64,000 nt of DNA, from contig NZ_JACOPG010000002.1 of assembly GCF_014287435.1 (NCBI RefSeq), forward strand, positions 186,001 through 250,000, given 5' to 3'. Below are positions 7,580 to 16,491 of the stretch, one piece after another; the first letter of the stretch is position 1, and the number at the start of each line of letters is the position of its first letter. A program made the position numbers and the translations under genes. Source of the DNA: Roseburia lenta (GTDB taxonomy: Bacteria; Bacillota; Clostridia; Lachnospirales; Lachnospiraceae). The notes beneath the pieces were generated by a model that saw only the letters and a program-made list of their open reading frames with translations, had not been told where the DNA came from and ran no database searches.

Positions 7580-10015
7580 TTATTTTTCTACTAATTTTCT
7601 TGCCATCTTAAGCACTCTGGTCGCATTGATCCGTACCTGTTCCTCGGATACGTCACCTTCCTGAATGCCCTTTTTCAGATCTTCGTAATCGCTCTTTCCG
7701 CCCGGCATAAAGAGGTCGCCACCGGCAGCGGCTACAAATCTTGCCAGAGAATTGCGGTTAGCAGAACGCTTGTCTGCGGTCATTGGTACAACCCAGTCTG
7801 TCATAACAATGCCTTCATAGCCATATTCACAGCGTAAGATGTCCTCGATTAAGCCGCGGTTTTCTGCGGTATGTACGCCATTTAAGAGGTTGTAGGAAGT
7901 CATCACGGCATGCGGCTGTGACTTCTTTACGCAGATACCAAAGCCCTTGGTATAGATCTCACGCATGGCACGCTCAGACACATGGCTGTTGTTGGCATAG
8001 CGGTTCAACTCCTTGTTATTGGCAGCATAATGCTTGATGGTCGTTCCGCATCCCGGATGCTTCTGCACGCCATTTGTGATCCCTGCCGCCATCAAACCGG
8101 AAACCAGCGGATCTTCTGAATAATACTCAAAGTTTCGTCCACAGCGGATAGATCTGTGGATGTTGAGTGCCGGAGCCAGCCACAGATGTACGCCGAACAT
8201 TTCCATTTCATAGCCCACGATATCGCCATATTTTTCTGCCAGATCTGTATTGAAAGACTGGGCAATGGCTGTACCGATCGGGATGGCTGTGCAATACTGG
8301 GTCTTTACTTCCGTTCCAGCCTTCGGTCCCTTATTTCCGCCCATGATCAGTTTTGAGAAAAAGAGCATCGGCTTTGGCATGTAGTCCATAAAACTTTCCG
8401 GAATACCTGCCTGCCCTACTGCATGCAAGCCCTTCTCATCGCGATAGTATTCTCTCGCCAGACGAAGGCCCGCAGGACCGTCTGCCATAACAAGGGATGG
8501 GAAATCTTTGACATGAGTCGTTGTCTCACCTGCTGCACCGCAGACCTGTGATCCGGCGCTGCCGATGATGGATGCCAGTCCACCCTTGTTTGGATCATGT
8601 CCGCCGATGTTCATCAGGGCTGCCTCATCGATAGACAGCGCCTCCACTTCCGGCAAGATCTCATATTTTGGCTGGTAATCTACCTGCTCTGTCGTAAAAT
8701 CATCTGCGCTTAAAGTGATGACACAGATATCTGCCGGAATATTTTCTGTCTGGCCAGCCTCTGCACGCAGGTCTGTAAATCCCGGATCTCCCAAGACATT
8801 CTTTGCCACCAGAGTCGTAACGTCTTCTTGCAGACGAAGCAGAGCGACCGGAGCCGTATCCTGGCTGCTTACGCCCATGCGCACGATATAGTTGCCGGCT
8901 TCCAGAATATAAGAAGCAGATGCCTCATCATAGGAAGCAAAATCAGAAAGGGCAAAGGTAATGGCTACTTCCTGGCTCTCTCCCGATGCCAGTTCCTTAG
9001 TCTTGGCAAATCCGCAGAGATCCTGATATGCCTTATCCAGTTTTACGCTTGGAGCCGATACATAGACCTGCACCACCTGCTTACCTGCCCGCTGACCTGT
9101 ATTGGTCACCTGTGCGCGCACCGTGATCTTTTCGCCGTCTGCGCTGACACCGGACAGTTTGTGTGCAAATTCTGTATAGGACAAGCCATAACCAAATGGA
9201 AAGAGTGCCTTTTTGTGGAAGGAATCAAAATAGCGGTAGCCGACATAGATGCCTTCCTGATATCTGGTATCATTGATGTCCTCAAAGTCATCCATCGGCG
9301 CATACTGATCCCATGCCGCCCAGGTCGTTGCCAGTTTACCGGATGGATTCTGTCTGCCAAGCAGGATGTCTACCAGGGCTGTTCCGGTATCTACGCCAAG
9401 TTGTGAAAGGACTAAGATATTCTTGACCTCCGTCACATCGGACAGATCGACTACGCCACCGACATTGAGTACCAGCATGAATTTATCATACTTTTCATTG
9501 AGGGCTAAGATATCTCTCTTTTCCGTAGCGGATAATTTGATCTCTCCCTCTTCTACCGGACGGTCATTTCCCTCACCGGAAATACGGGACAATACATAGA
9601 TTGCCACGTCGCCCTGCCCCTCCAAAGGGATCTGGTAATTTGGTTCCGGCATGGATTTTCCCATGGCATAGACCATGACATTCTGATGGTTCGCCTTGGC
9701 TTCTGCCTTCATACGCTTGATAAAATCCGTCTTTGCCTCTGCGCGCTTGGCATCATATGCGTCCAGCCACGCCTTGGTCGTGATCTCAAAGCCTGCCTGC
9801 TCTAAGCCCTCTTCGATATTCACAGAATAGTGTGAATTGACTTCGCCGGATCCGGTTCCACCCTTAACTGTCAGGCGCACACCACTACCAAAGGCTGCGA
9901 TCTTGCCTGCCGCCTCCAGTGGAAATTTACCATCTTTTTTCAAGAGTACGGTACACTCGGCAAGTGAGCCTTTGACCGCCTCTGTATGTTTCTTTTCATA
10001 TTCCATCAATTCCAT
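7580..10015 (-). CDS. Glycoside hydrolase family 3 beta-glucosidase, domain-permuted
   Basis: An 811-residue protein. The domain order is reversed from the usual GH3 enzyme: the C-terminal-type alpha/beta sandwich comes first (residues ~1-260), then a fibronectin-III-like domain (~270-390, with PFGYGLSYTEF), then the catalytic TIM-barrel (~450-811). The catalytic part shows KHYAANNKE, the SERAMREIY region and VMTDW with the likely nucleophile Asp. This permuted layout is known from Butyrivibrio and Ruminococcus beta-glucosidases. There is no signal peptide, so it acts on imported oligosaccharides in the cytoplasm. The start at 10015 has GGGAGGAC 7 nt upstream; an upstream in-frame ATG lacks this. 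Confidence 0.92.
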   Translation of the reverse strand: MELMEYEKKHTEAVKGSLAECTVLLKKDGKFPLEAAGKIAAFGSGVRLTVKGGTGSGEVNSHYSVNIEEGLEQAGFEITTKAWLDAYDAKRAEAKTDFIKRMKAEAKANHQNVMVYAMGKSMPEPNYQIPLEGQGDVAIYVLSRISGEGNDRPVEEGEIKLSATEKRDILALNEKYDKFMLVLNVGGVVDLSDVTEVKNILVLSQLGVDTGTALVDILLGRQNPSGKLATTWAAWDQYAPMDDFEDINDTRYQEGIYVGYRYFDSFHKKALFPFGYGLSYTEFAHKLSGVSADGEKITVRAQVTNTGQRAGKQVVQVYVSAPSVKLDKAYQDLCGFAKTKELASGESQEVAITFALSDFASYDEASASYILEAGNYIVRMGVSSQDTAPVALLRLQEDVTTLVAKNVLGDPGFTDLRAEAGQTENIPADICVITLSADDFTTEQVDYQPKYEILPEVEALSIDEAALMNIGGHDPNKGGLASIIGSAGSQVCGAAGETTTHVKDFPSLVMADGPAGLRLAREYYRDEKGLHAVGQAGIPESFMDYMPKPMLFFSKLIMGGNKGPKAGTEVKTQYCTAIPIGTAIAQSFNTDLAEKYGDIVGYEMEMFGVHLWLAPALNIHRSIRCGRNFEYYSEDPLVSGLMAAGITNGVQKHPGCGTTIKHYAANNKELNRYANNSHVSERAMREIYTKGFGICVKKSQPHAVMTSYNLLNGVHTAENRGLIEDILRCEYGYEGIVMTDWVVPMTADKRSANRNSLARFVAAAGGDLFMPGGKSDYEDLKKGIQEGDVSEEQVRINATRVLKMARKLVEK

Positions 10016-10134
10016 AAAAAAGTCCTCCCTGTTTGTCTGAGCACATACTGACTTGTGCAATTTATACTCATTATAAACCAGAAGGACTCTCCTCACTATT
10101 AAATTTTTGATTTTTTTATCAAATATTTAGGCAA

Positions 10135-10557
10135 TTATGCAAGTGCCTTACGATATTTTTCTACCATTTCGGTATATTCTGCATCGCTTAAAGTCTTGAC
10201 CTGTGGATTCATGGCAAAAACGCCGCCCCACTCATATTCATTTTCATACTTTGGAACCAGATGAAAATGTAAATGGTGTCCGGTATCTCCGTAAGCGCCA
10301 TAGTTGACCTTATTCGGATGGAAGATCTCATGCATGGCATTTGCCACCTTTGCAATATCCTCCATGTAAGCCGCTCTTTCTTCCGGGCTCAGTTCGATCA
10401 ACTCGCTCACATGCTTCTTGTGTGCCACGATCACTCTGCCCGGATGGCTCTGCTCCTTAAATAAATATACCTTGGAAGTCGGCAGTTCGCAGATCTTGAT
10501 ACCAAAAGCATCGACCAGTTCTCCCTCTACGCAGTATGCACAATTTTGATCTATCAT
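10135..10557 (-). CDS. HIT-family nucleotide-binding hydrolase
   Basis: A 140-residue protein with the histidine triad HLHFHLVP near residues 96-103. It belongs to the Hint/FHIT superfamily, whose members hydrolyse nucleoside phosphoramidates or dinucleotides. An N-terminal CAYC pair could bind zinc, as in some HIT proteins. It is encoded 119 nt upstream of the GH3 gene on the same strand. Cotranscription is possible, but a weak AT-rich hairpin lies between them. The physiological substrate is unknown. Confidence 0.88.
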   Translation of the reverse strand: MIDQNCAYCVEGELVDAFGIKICELPTSKVYLFKEQSHPGRVIVAHKKHVSELIELSPEERAAYMEDIAKVANAMHEIFHPNKVNYGAYGDTGHHLHFHLVPKYENEYEWGGVFAMNPQVKTLSDAEYTEMVEKYRKALA

Positions 10558-10634
10558 GTCCTGATTCTCCTCTCGTTTTCCTTTGTGACTGTCTTTATTA
10601 TACGCAGACCCAGGGCAAATAGCAATGCATGACT

Positions 10635-11609
10635 TTAGGCTTTGATTCTCTTAGACTGTCCCTTTTGCCGGAGCAGTCCAATGACAAAGAGGACGATTGC
10701 CAGCCCAAGGGTGATCGCAAGGATCCAGCCTCTGAGATCCAGCGGTGTCTCTCCCGCCTTTGTCATCACAGAAACCGATACCCAGCCGAGAGCATTTCCA
10801 ATGGTTCCCCAGATACCAACCAACAATGATAAAACTGCTGTCTTCATCCAACCATTCCCCGGTAAATAACGATAATCGCAAAAGATTGCCCAGCCAAGAG
10901 CAACAAAAAATGTACCCGGAAGGAAAAGATCCTGCGTATAAATTGGATTATCGATAGCAAACATAACCATCATCAGATAAAACCAAATCGTATCCCATGC
11001 CACCGTCAGAAGTGCTTTCTGGTTCACCAGCGTTTCCGGCAAGTCTAACTGTTTTACCACAAATGGCGCAAAAACCAAAGAAAGACCAAACATCGTTGAG
11101 CAGGCAATCTCGCCAAACGTAATCCAGTTGCCATGGTCAAAAAACATTTCCACAATAAAAATCAAAAGAATCAATGCAGCTGTCGATGCCACAATGGTCT
11201 TTGCCAGCTTCTTTCCTCGCGATAACAGTGGAACTACTGTAAAACCTGCCACTAATAGCATAGATGCCATAATTGCCGCATCCGTCTTTAAATCAGAATA
11301 GCCCGGAAGTGTCATGAGAAGCGCAATGACAATTGGTAACAATAAGAGTCCTGCAATAACTACTGCTGTCTTATATGCCAACGTACGCTCCCTTTTTGCA
11401 TGGTGTTCCAGCACTTCTTTTGTCTCATCAGCAAGTGCCATATCCATTTCCGTCTCATCCATTTCCTGCAACAGTGTTTTACACGTACGGCATTCCTGCA
11501 AATGATTTTCCACCATTTTGCGACTTGCACCACTACACACACCATCATGATAGAGTGGCAAAATATCCTGCACTACCTCACACGGTAATTTCTGTTCTAT
11601 ATTACTCAT
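10635..11609 (-). CDS. Zinc-finger anti-sigma factor with membrane domain
   Basis: A 324-residue protein. The N-terminal ~55 residues carry a zf-HC2 anti-sigma motif (CEVVQDILPLYHDG, then HLQECRTC), followed by about seven or eight hydrophobic segments from residue ~80 to 315. Its start overlaps the end of the ECF sigma gene by 8 nt, the usual arrangement for a cognate pair, so translation is coupled. It probably holds the sigma factor at the membrane until an envelope signal releases it. The number of membrane spans is greater than in single-pass anti-sigmas such as RsiW. Confidence 0.85.
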   Translation of the reverse strand: MSNIEQKLPCEVVQDILPLYHDGVCSGASRKMVENHLQECRTCKTLLQEMDETEMDMALADETKEVLEHHAKRERTLAYKTAVVIAGLLLLPIVIALLMTLPGYSDLKTDAAIMASMLLVAGFTVVPLLSRGKKLAKTIVASTAALILLIFIVEMFFDHGNWITFGEIACSTMFGLSLVFAPFVVKQLDLPETLVNQKALLTVAWDTIWFYLMMVMFAIDNPIYTQDLFLPGTFFVALGWAIFCDYRYLPGNGWMKTAVLSLLVGIWGTIGNALGWVSVSVMTKAGETPLDLRGWILAITLGLAIVLFVIGLLRQKGQSKRIKA

Positions 11610-12087
11610 CTTCTTCTAACCTCTCTTTTATTTTTATTCTTGCACGGTGATACGTCACACGCGCCCAACTATCTGTTTTTCGAAATATCGAAGCAATTTC
11701 CGCAAATGACAATTCTCCAAAAACACGAAGTTCAAACACTTCTTTATATGGTTCTTCCATATCATGCAAAATCCGATGAATAGACAACGAAGTTTCACGT
11801 ACGACAAAATCTTCCGTCACATCCGAAGCACACACTGCCTCCTGCTCTGGTTCCACAGCCTCTGCAATTCTGCCATTTTTACGGAAGTAATCATAACACT
11901 GATTTTTCGCAATCGCGCACAACCAGGTGTATGGGCTGGATGACCCTTCGTATTCACTTTTTGTAGTCATTGCTTTCACAAAGGTATTTTGTGTGATTTC
12001 TTCTGCTGCAGCAGGATTTTTTACGATATTCATCACGTACGAATATACCTTCATAAAATACGTTCGATATAGCTTCTCGGTATCCAG
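11602..12087 (-). CDS. ECF RNA polymerase sigma factor, probable CTG start
   Basis: Region 2 (EEITQNTFVKAM...PYTWLCAIAKNQCYDYFRK) and region 4 (ELSFAEIASIFRKTDSWARVTYHRAR) are both present. The first ATG, at 12054, would remove the start of region 2.1. The reading frame stays open upstream and encodes LDTEKLYRTYF, which is typical ECF N-terminal sequence, back to a TGA at about 12096. The only plausible start there is CTG at 12087, with AGGTGA 6 nt before it. This gives 161 residues against 150 from the ATG. It overlaps the anti-sigma gene downstream. It probably controls its own operon and envelope-stress genes. Confidence 0.85.
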   Translation of the reverse strand: MDTEKLYRTYFMKVYSYVMNIVKNPAAAEEITQNTFVKAMTTKSEYEGSSSPYTWLCAIAKNQCYDYFRKNGRIAEAVEPEQEAVCASDVTEDFVVRETSLSIHRILHDMEEPYKEVFELRVFGELSFAEIASIFRKTDSWARVTYHRARIKIKERLEEDE

Positions 12088-12194
12088 TCTTTCTCACCTT
12101 CCTTTCCTTTTTTCGTAGGTTAGACGATGTTTTCCCTATTTTGTTACAAAAAAATTTAAAAATTTAGGAAATTTTTCCACTTTTTCAAAATCCA

Positions 12195-12223
12195 TTGAAT
12201 TTCCGCCATTATTATACTATAAT
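12195..12223 (+). promoter_or_regulatory. Promoter of the thrS T-box transcript
   Basis: TTGAAT (12195-12200), a 17-nt spacer and TATAAT (12218-12223). The start point would be near 12230. Confidence 0.75.
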
Positions 12224-12229
12224 GAAGCA

Positions 12230-12481
12230 GATTTAGAAATGAATAGTACCCATAAAAGCAATGATGAAGAGAGTAATGCAATCAAGTTCTCACAGAGAGA
12301 GGAACATATGCTGGAAGTTCCTTAGAAACGGATTACATGAAGACCACTTCGAAGCTGTACGTAGAAGGATGATTCCGAAGCGTTACCGGATAGCCCCGTT
12401 ACAGGCTGCAAGAGTAAAAATTAAGGTGGAACCGTGTGCAAGCACCCTTAGATGATGTATCAGTCTATGGGTGCTTTTTTC
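12230..12481 (+). ncRNA. T-box leader (threonine-specific) of thrS
   Basis: The T-box consensus AAGGTGGAACCGTG sits at 12423-12436. It is followed by a terminator (stem 12441-12452 with 12464-12475, then a T-run) that overlaps it in the usual way. The preceding ~190 nt form the stem I region. In GAAGACCACTTCGAAG (about 12339-12354) an ACC triplet is a plausible threonine specifier codon. Uncharged tRNA-Thr would stabilise the antiterminator and turn on thrS. Confidence 0.93.
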
Positions 12482-12508
12482 ATACTAAAAATGAAAAGGA
12501 GAATGAAA

Positions 12509-14284
12509 ATGGTAAATTTCAAAGAAGACGAGCGTCTGAATACGCTGAACCACTCATGTGCCCATGTGATGGCACAGGCAATCAAGCATCTTTACCCACA
12601 GGCTAAATTCTGGGTTGGACCAGTTGTCGCAGAAGGTTTCTATTATGATATTGACCTTGGCGATGACGTTATCCGTGATGAAGACATCGAAGCAATCACC
12701 AAAGAAATGAAAAAGGTCATCAAATCCGGCAAAAAGATTATGCGTCGTGAAGTTTCCAAGGAAGAAGCCTTGGAAATGTTTAAGGATGACCCTTACAAGT
12801 TAGACCTGATCGAGGATCTTGAGGATGGCAATATCACGGTTTACGATCAGGGCGATTTTACTGATCTCTGCCGTGGACCTCACGTAGACAATGTAAAACT
12901 CTGCAAGCACTTCAAGTTGATCCGCCACTCCGGTGCTTATTGGAAGGGCGACAGCAAGAACAAGATGCTCCAGCGTATCTACGGCGTATGTTTCCCAACA
13001 CCGGAAGAACTGGATGCACATTTGCAATTATTAGAGGAAGCCAAAGAAAGAGACCACAGAAAGATCGGCAAGGACATGAACCTCTTTATGGTAGATGACC
13101 TGGTTGGTCGTGGTCTTCCAATGTTCCTGCCAAAGGGATACACCATCTGGCAGGAATTAGAAAACTATATCAAGCATAAAGAGAGAAAACTCGGTTATCT
13201 CCATGTTATGACTCCATGTGTCGGCACGGTCAATCTTTACAAGACATCCGGTCACTGGGATCATTACAAGGAAAACATGTTCCCACCAATGGAAATGGAA
13301 GGCGAATCCTTTGTACTTCGCCCTATGAACTGCCCGCATCACATGATGATCTACGCAAACAGAAGACATTCTTACAAAGATCTGCCGATCCGTATCGGTG
13401 AGATCGCTCATGACTTCCGTTATGAGTCCAGCGGAACCTTAAAGGGTATCGAGCGTGGCAGACATTTCTGTCAGAATGATGCCCACCTCTTCGTGACACC
13501 GGAACAGATCAAGGAAGAATTTACCAGCGTTGTAAATCTGATCTTTGATACCTATAAGGATTTTGGAATTACCAACTATCGTTGTGTACTTTCCCTTCGT
13601 GATCCGGCGAATAAAGAAAAGTATCATGATGATGATGAAATGTGGAATACAGCAGAAGATGCACTGCGTGATGTATTAAACAGTATCGGCATCGAATACA
13701 CCGAGGAGATCGGCGAGGCTGCTTTCTATGGTCCGAAACTTGACGTAAACGTACAGCCGGCGATCGGTAATGAGATCACACTCTCTACCTGTCAGTTGGA
13801 CTTCTGTCTGCCAGCCAAGTTCAACCTCTATTATATTGACAGCAACGGCGAAAAGCAGACACCGGTCGTATTGCACCGTGCCATCCTTGGATCTTTGGAT
13901 CGCTTTATGGCTTATATCCTGGAAGAGACCAAGGGAAATCTTCCTACCTGGCTTGCTCCTGTTCAGGTTCGCGTTATGCCGGTCAAGACAGATGACGACG
14001 GTCTGAATGCTTATGCGCAGGAAATCGTAGATGCCCTGGAAGATGCAAATGTCCGCGTAGAACTTGACGACCGTGCCGAAAAACTCGGCTACCGTATGCG
14101 TGAGGGACAAGTTCAGAAAGTACCTTATCTGCTGGTTGTCGGATTTAATGAAAAGGATGACCGTACCGTTTCCTTCCGTCTGCATGGCGAAAAAGAAACA
14201 ACAGTCCTTCCTTTGGATGACTTTGTAGAAAAGATCAAGACAGAGATCTCTGAGAAATCCAGAGAGCACATCCATGTGAACTAA
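12509..14284 (+). CDS. thrS: Threonyl-tRNA synthetase
   Basis: A 591-residue class II synthetase. The editing domain has HSCAHVMA near residue 15, YYDIDL near 50 and DLCRGPHV. The catalytic core has the zinc ligand region MNCPHHMM, motif 2 (RYESSGTLKGIERGRHF) and motif 3 (LHRAILGSLDRF), and an anticodon-binding domain follows. The N-terminal TGS domain of typical ThrS is absent, since the protein begins right at the editing domain. The ATG at 12509 is chosen because AAAAGGAG lies 7 nt upstream; earlier in-frame ATGs fall in the terminator or too close to the ribosome site. It is controlled by the T-box at 12230-12481. Confidence 0.96.
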   Translation: MVNFKEDERLNTLNHSCAHVMAQAIKHLYPQAKFWVGPVVAEGFYYDIDLGDDVIRDEDIEAITKEMKKVIKSGKKIMRREVSKEEALEMFKDDPYKLDLIEDLEDGNITVYDQGDFTDLCRGPHVDNVKLCKHFKLIRHSGAYWKGDSKNKMLQRIYGVCFPTPEELDAHLQLLEEAKERDHRKIGKDMNLFMVDDLVGRGLPMFLPKGYTIWQELENYIKHKERKLGYLHVMTPCVGTVNLYKTSGHWDHYKENMFPPMEMEGESFVLRPMNCPHHMMIYANRRHSYKDLPIRIGEIAHDFRYESSGTLKGIERGRHFCQNDAHLFVTPEQIKEEFTSVVNLIFDTYKDFGITNYRCVLSLRDPANKEKYHDDDEMWNTAEDALRDVLNSIGIEYTEEIGEAAFYGPKLDVNVQPAIGNEITLSTCQLDFCLPAKFNLYYIDSNGEKQTPVVLHRAILGSLDRFMAYILEETKGNLPTWLAPVQVRVMPVKTDDDGLNAYAQEIVDALEDANVRVELDDRAEKLGYRMREGQVQKVPYLLVVGFNEKDDRTVSFRLHGEKETTVLPLDDFVEKIKTEISEKSREHIHVN

Positions 14285-14291
14285 TCATTAA

Positions 14292-14319
14292 AACCCCACA
14301 GATTCCTGTGGGGTTTTTT
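14292..14319 (+). terminator. Intrinsic terminator of thrS
   Basis: 10-bp stem AACCCCACAG/CTGTGGGGTT with a 4-nt loop, followed by a T-run. Confidence 0.92.
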
Positions 14320-14445
14320 AAGTGTATATGTCAGATTTTGATTATACGCAAGTATTATAACTCTATCTTTAATGATTATACGCCCATTCTATAAAGTCAT
14401 ATGTTCATGCTGCATACGTGGCAAATAATATATGGTTTCTTCCTA

Positions 14446-15309
14446 TTACATCTTTCCTCCATATACAGGGAAGCTGCTGGCTGCACCGTAGTTTTCAATC
14501 TTCTTGAAGTTCTTAAGCACTTCCATATCCTCTGCACTGATTGTGAAGTCAACCTTTGCGTTGCTTTCCATATGCTCTGGATTAGCTGTTTTTGGAAGAG
14601 ATATAGCGCCAAGCTGTAAAGTATAGCGGATGCAAAACTGTGGCACAGATACTCCATATTTGTCTGCAATTGCCTTGATTTCAGGCTGGCTTAAGATCTC
14701 ACCATGTGCGATCGGAGAATATGCCTCAATTGCAATATCATTTTTCTGGCAGAAATCAATCAGTTCTAATGGTGTGTTGCTGATATGACAGAGTACCTGA
14801 TTTACCATTGGTTTGATCTCTGCGGTCTCCATCAAGCTTTCTAAATCGCCAATCTGGAAATTAGATACACCGATTGCTTTCAATTTTCCTTCACTGTATG
14901 CTTCTTCAAGTGCTCTCCATGCTGCGCGGTTTCCTTCCACATAGCGGTTTTCGCTCTGGTTCACCTCTACCCATGGCTGGGGAGAGTGAATAATCATCAT
15001 ATCAAGATAATCCAGTCCCATTTTCTTTAAGGTCTCATCAATACCTGCCTTGGCTTCCTCATAAGTCTTATGTTCAGCAGCCACTTTTGATACGACAAAA
15101 AGTTCCTCCCTTGGCACGCCACAGGTTCGGATACCTTCCCCGACACCGCGCTCATTTCCATATGCCTGTGCAGTATCAATGTGTCTGTATCCCAGTTCCA
15201 CTGCTGCTTTTACTGCGTCTGCGGCCTTATCATCATCAATAAACCATGTTCCCAGACCTAACTGCGGAATTTTTACTCCATTATTTAATGTTATTTTTTC
15301 ATTATACAT
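14446..15309 (-). CDS. Aldo/keto reductase
   Basis: A 287-residue NADPH-dependent AKR of the 2,5-diketogluconate reductase type. It shows the nucleotide and catalytic landmarks GYRHIDTAQAYGNE (catalytic Asp and Tyr), the Lys in VVSKV and the His in MIIHSPQPW. The length is normal. GGAG lies 6 nt before the ATG at 15309, so that start is preferred to the ATG at 15321. It is downstream of a broken AKR gene and part of a run of small redox genes (flavodoxin, CMD-cupin) under a LysR gene. The physiological substrate is unknown. Confidence 0.9.
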   Translation of the reverse strand: MYNEKITLNNGVKIPQLGLGTWFIDDDKAADAVKAAVELGYRHIDTAQAYGNERGVGEGIRTCGVPREELFVVSKVAAEHKTYEEAKAGIDETLKKMGLDYLDMMIIHSPQPWVEVNQSENRYVEGNRAAWRALEEAYSEGKLKAIGVSNFQIGDLESLMETAEIKPMVNQVLCHISNTPLELIDFCQKNDIAIEAYSPIAHGEILSQPEIKAIADKYGVSVPQFCIRYTLQLGAISLPKTANPEHMESNAKVDFTISAEDMEVLKNFKKIENYGAASSFPVYGGKM

Positions 15310-15334
15310 ATTTTTCTCCATTCATTTACCAAAA

Positions 15335-15641
15335 CTATTTTTTCTCATCTAATAGCACTGTTCCCTGCTCCGGATTGTGATTGATTGCTCCGACAACCGG
15401 GTGTGGCACGTACAGTTCCTCAAGATAAGCGACATCACTCTCTGTCAGTTTCACATCAAGTGCTCCCACTGCATCATCCAGATAGAATGCTTTGGTTGCC
15501 CCGATAATTGGAGATGCAATTCCTTTTGCCCACTGCCATGCAATAGCAATCTGCGACATTTTACAATTGTATTTTTCTGCAAGTTCATGAACTCTTGTTA
15601 CGATCTGCATATCCTGTTTTTCCAAGTTTAGTATATTCCAT
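15335..15641 (-). pseudogene. Aldo/keto reductase with internal deletion
   Basis: A perfect ribosome site (AGGAGG, 15648-15653) and ATG at 15641 begin MEYTKLGKTG, the standard N-terminus of an AKR. After about ten codons the frame shifts, and from about 15625 another frame encodes ~90 residues of the AKR C-terminus (ELAEKYNCKMSQIAIAWQWA, SPIIGATKAFYLDDAV, TESDVAYLEE). The roughly 220 middle residues are missing. This is a deletion remnant of a second AKR gene, distinct from the intact one just downstream. Confidence 0.85.
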
Positions 15642-15705
15642 GTACGCCCTCCTACCTAACATTCCCTACATGTAAATCCACTGCTTGTGTTACCACTTCT
15701 AATTT

Positions 15706-16473
15706 TTATTTTAACTTTTGGTATTCTTCATCTGATACCGGCTGGCACCACTCATTGGAAGTTTCCTCTCCCGACACTTCAATAGCGAGATGTGAAAACC
15801 AGCTATCTGGTGCGGCTCCATGCCAATGCTTTACTTCTGCTGGAATATTGATACAGTCTCCCGGCTTCATCTCGATGGCTTCTTTGCCTTCTTCCTGATA
15901 GTAACCACGTCCGGCAACGCAGACCAGAATCTGTCCACCGCCCTTTTTTGCATGATGAATATGCCAGTTGTTGCGGCAGCCCGGTTCAAATGTCACATTG
16001 AAAATGTCAACCTGGCTGGTAGAAACCGGTGCCAAGAAACTGCGTCCGCTAAAATACTGGGCAAACCCGTCATTTGGTGCACCGATTGGGAAAACCATTT
16101 CTTTTGCGTGCGCGCGCATTGCCTCATCCTCATATGGAAGGTCGCCCTCATTTACGCTCCATACATCTTTTGCTAGGTTAAAGACTGCCCAGCCCTTCGG
16201 CCAGCCTGCATAAAAAGCAACATGTGTGATGATAGCCGCAATCTCCTTTTGCGTCACACCATGTGCCTTGGCATTTTCCAGATGAAACTTCAAAGAAGAA
16301 TCTGTGATACCGGATGCCATAAGGGCTACCACGGTAATGATACTCCTAGTCTTTACATCAATATCTTCATTGTTCCAATTCTCTCCAAAGAGAACATCAT
16401 CATTATAATGTGCAAATTCCGGTGCAAACTCACCGAGTGCATTTCTTCCTGCTGTCTGCGTGATCTTTGCCAT
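15706..16473 (-). CDS. Carboxymuconolactone decarboxylase-cupin fusion protein
   Basis: A 255-residue protein of two parts. Residues ~10-110 are a CMD/AhpD-like helical domain (KTRSIITVVALMASG, then ITHVAFYAGWPKGWAVF). Residues ~140-245 are a cupin (HIHHAKKGGGQILVCVAGRG, then PAEVKHWHGA). The cupin histidines for a metal site are present. The fusion is common in Firmicutes beside flavodoxin and AKR genes. Its activity is unknown; proposed roles are detoxification of reactive organic compounds. It lies 18 nt after the flavodoxin stop and is probably cotranscribed with it. Confidence 0.88.
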   Translation of the reverse strand: MAKITQTAGRNALGEFAPEFAHYNDDVLFGENWNNEDIDVKTRSIITVVALMASGITDSSLKFHLENAKAHGVTQKEIAAIITHVAFYAGWPKGWAVFNLAKDVWSVNEGDLPYEDEAMRAHAKEMVFPIGAPNDGFAQYFSGRSFLAPVSTSQVDIFNVTFEPGCRNNWHIHHAKKGGGQILVCVAGRGYYQEEGKEAIEMKPGDCINIPAEVKHWHGAAPDSWFSHLAIEVSGEETSNEWCQPVSDEEYQKLK

Positions 16474-16491
16474 AATCTTATCCTCTCCTTT

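Noticed and set aside
13676..14275. 199-codon minus-strand open frame across thrS
   Set aside because: Shadow of the thrS coding strand; no ribosome site and no recognisable domain.
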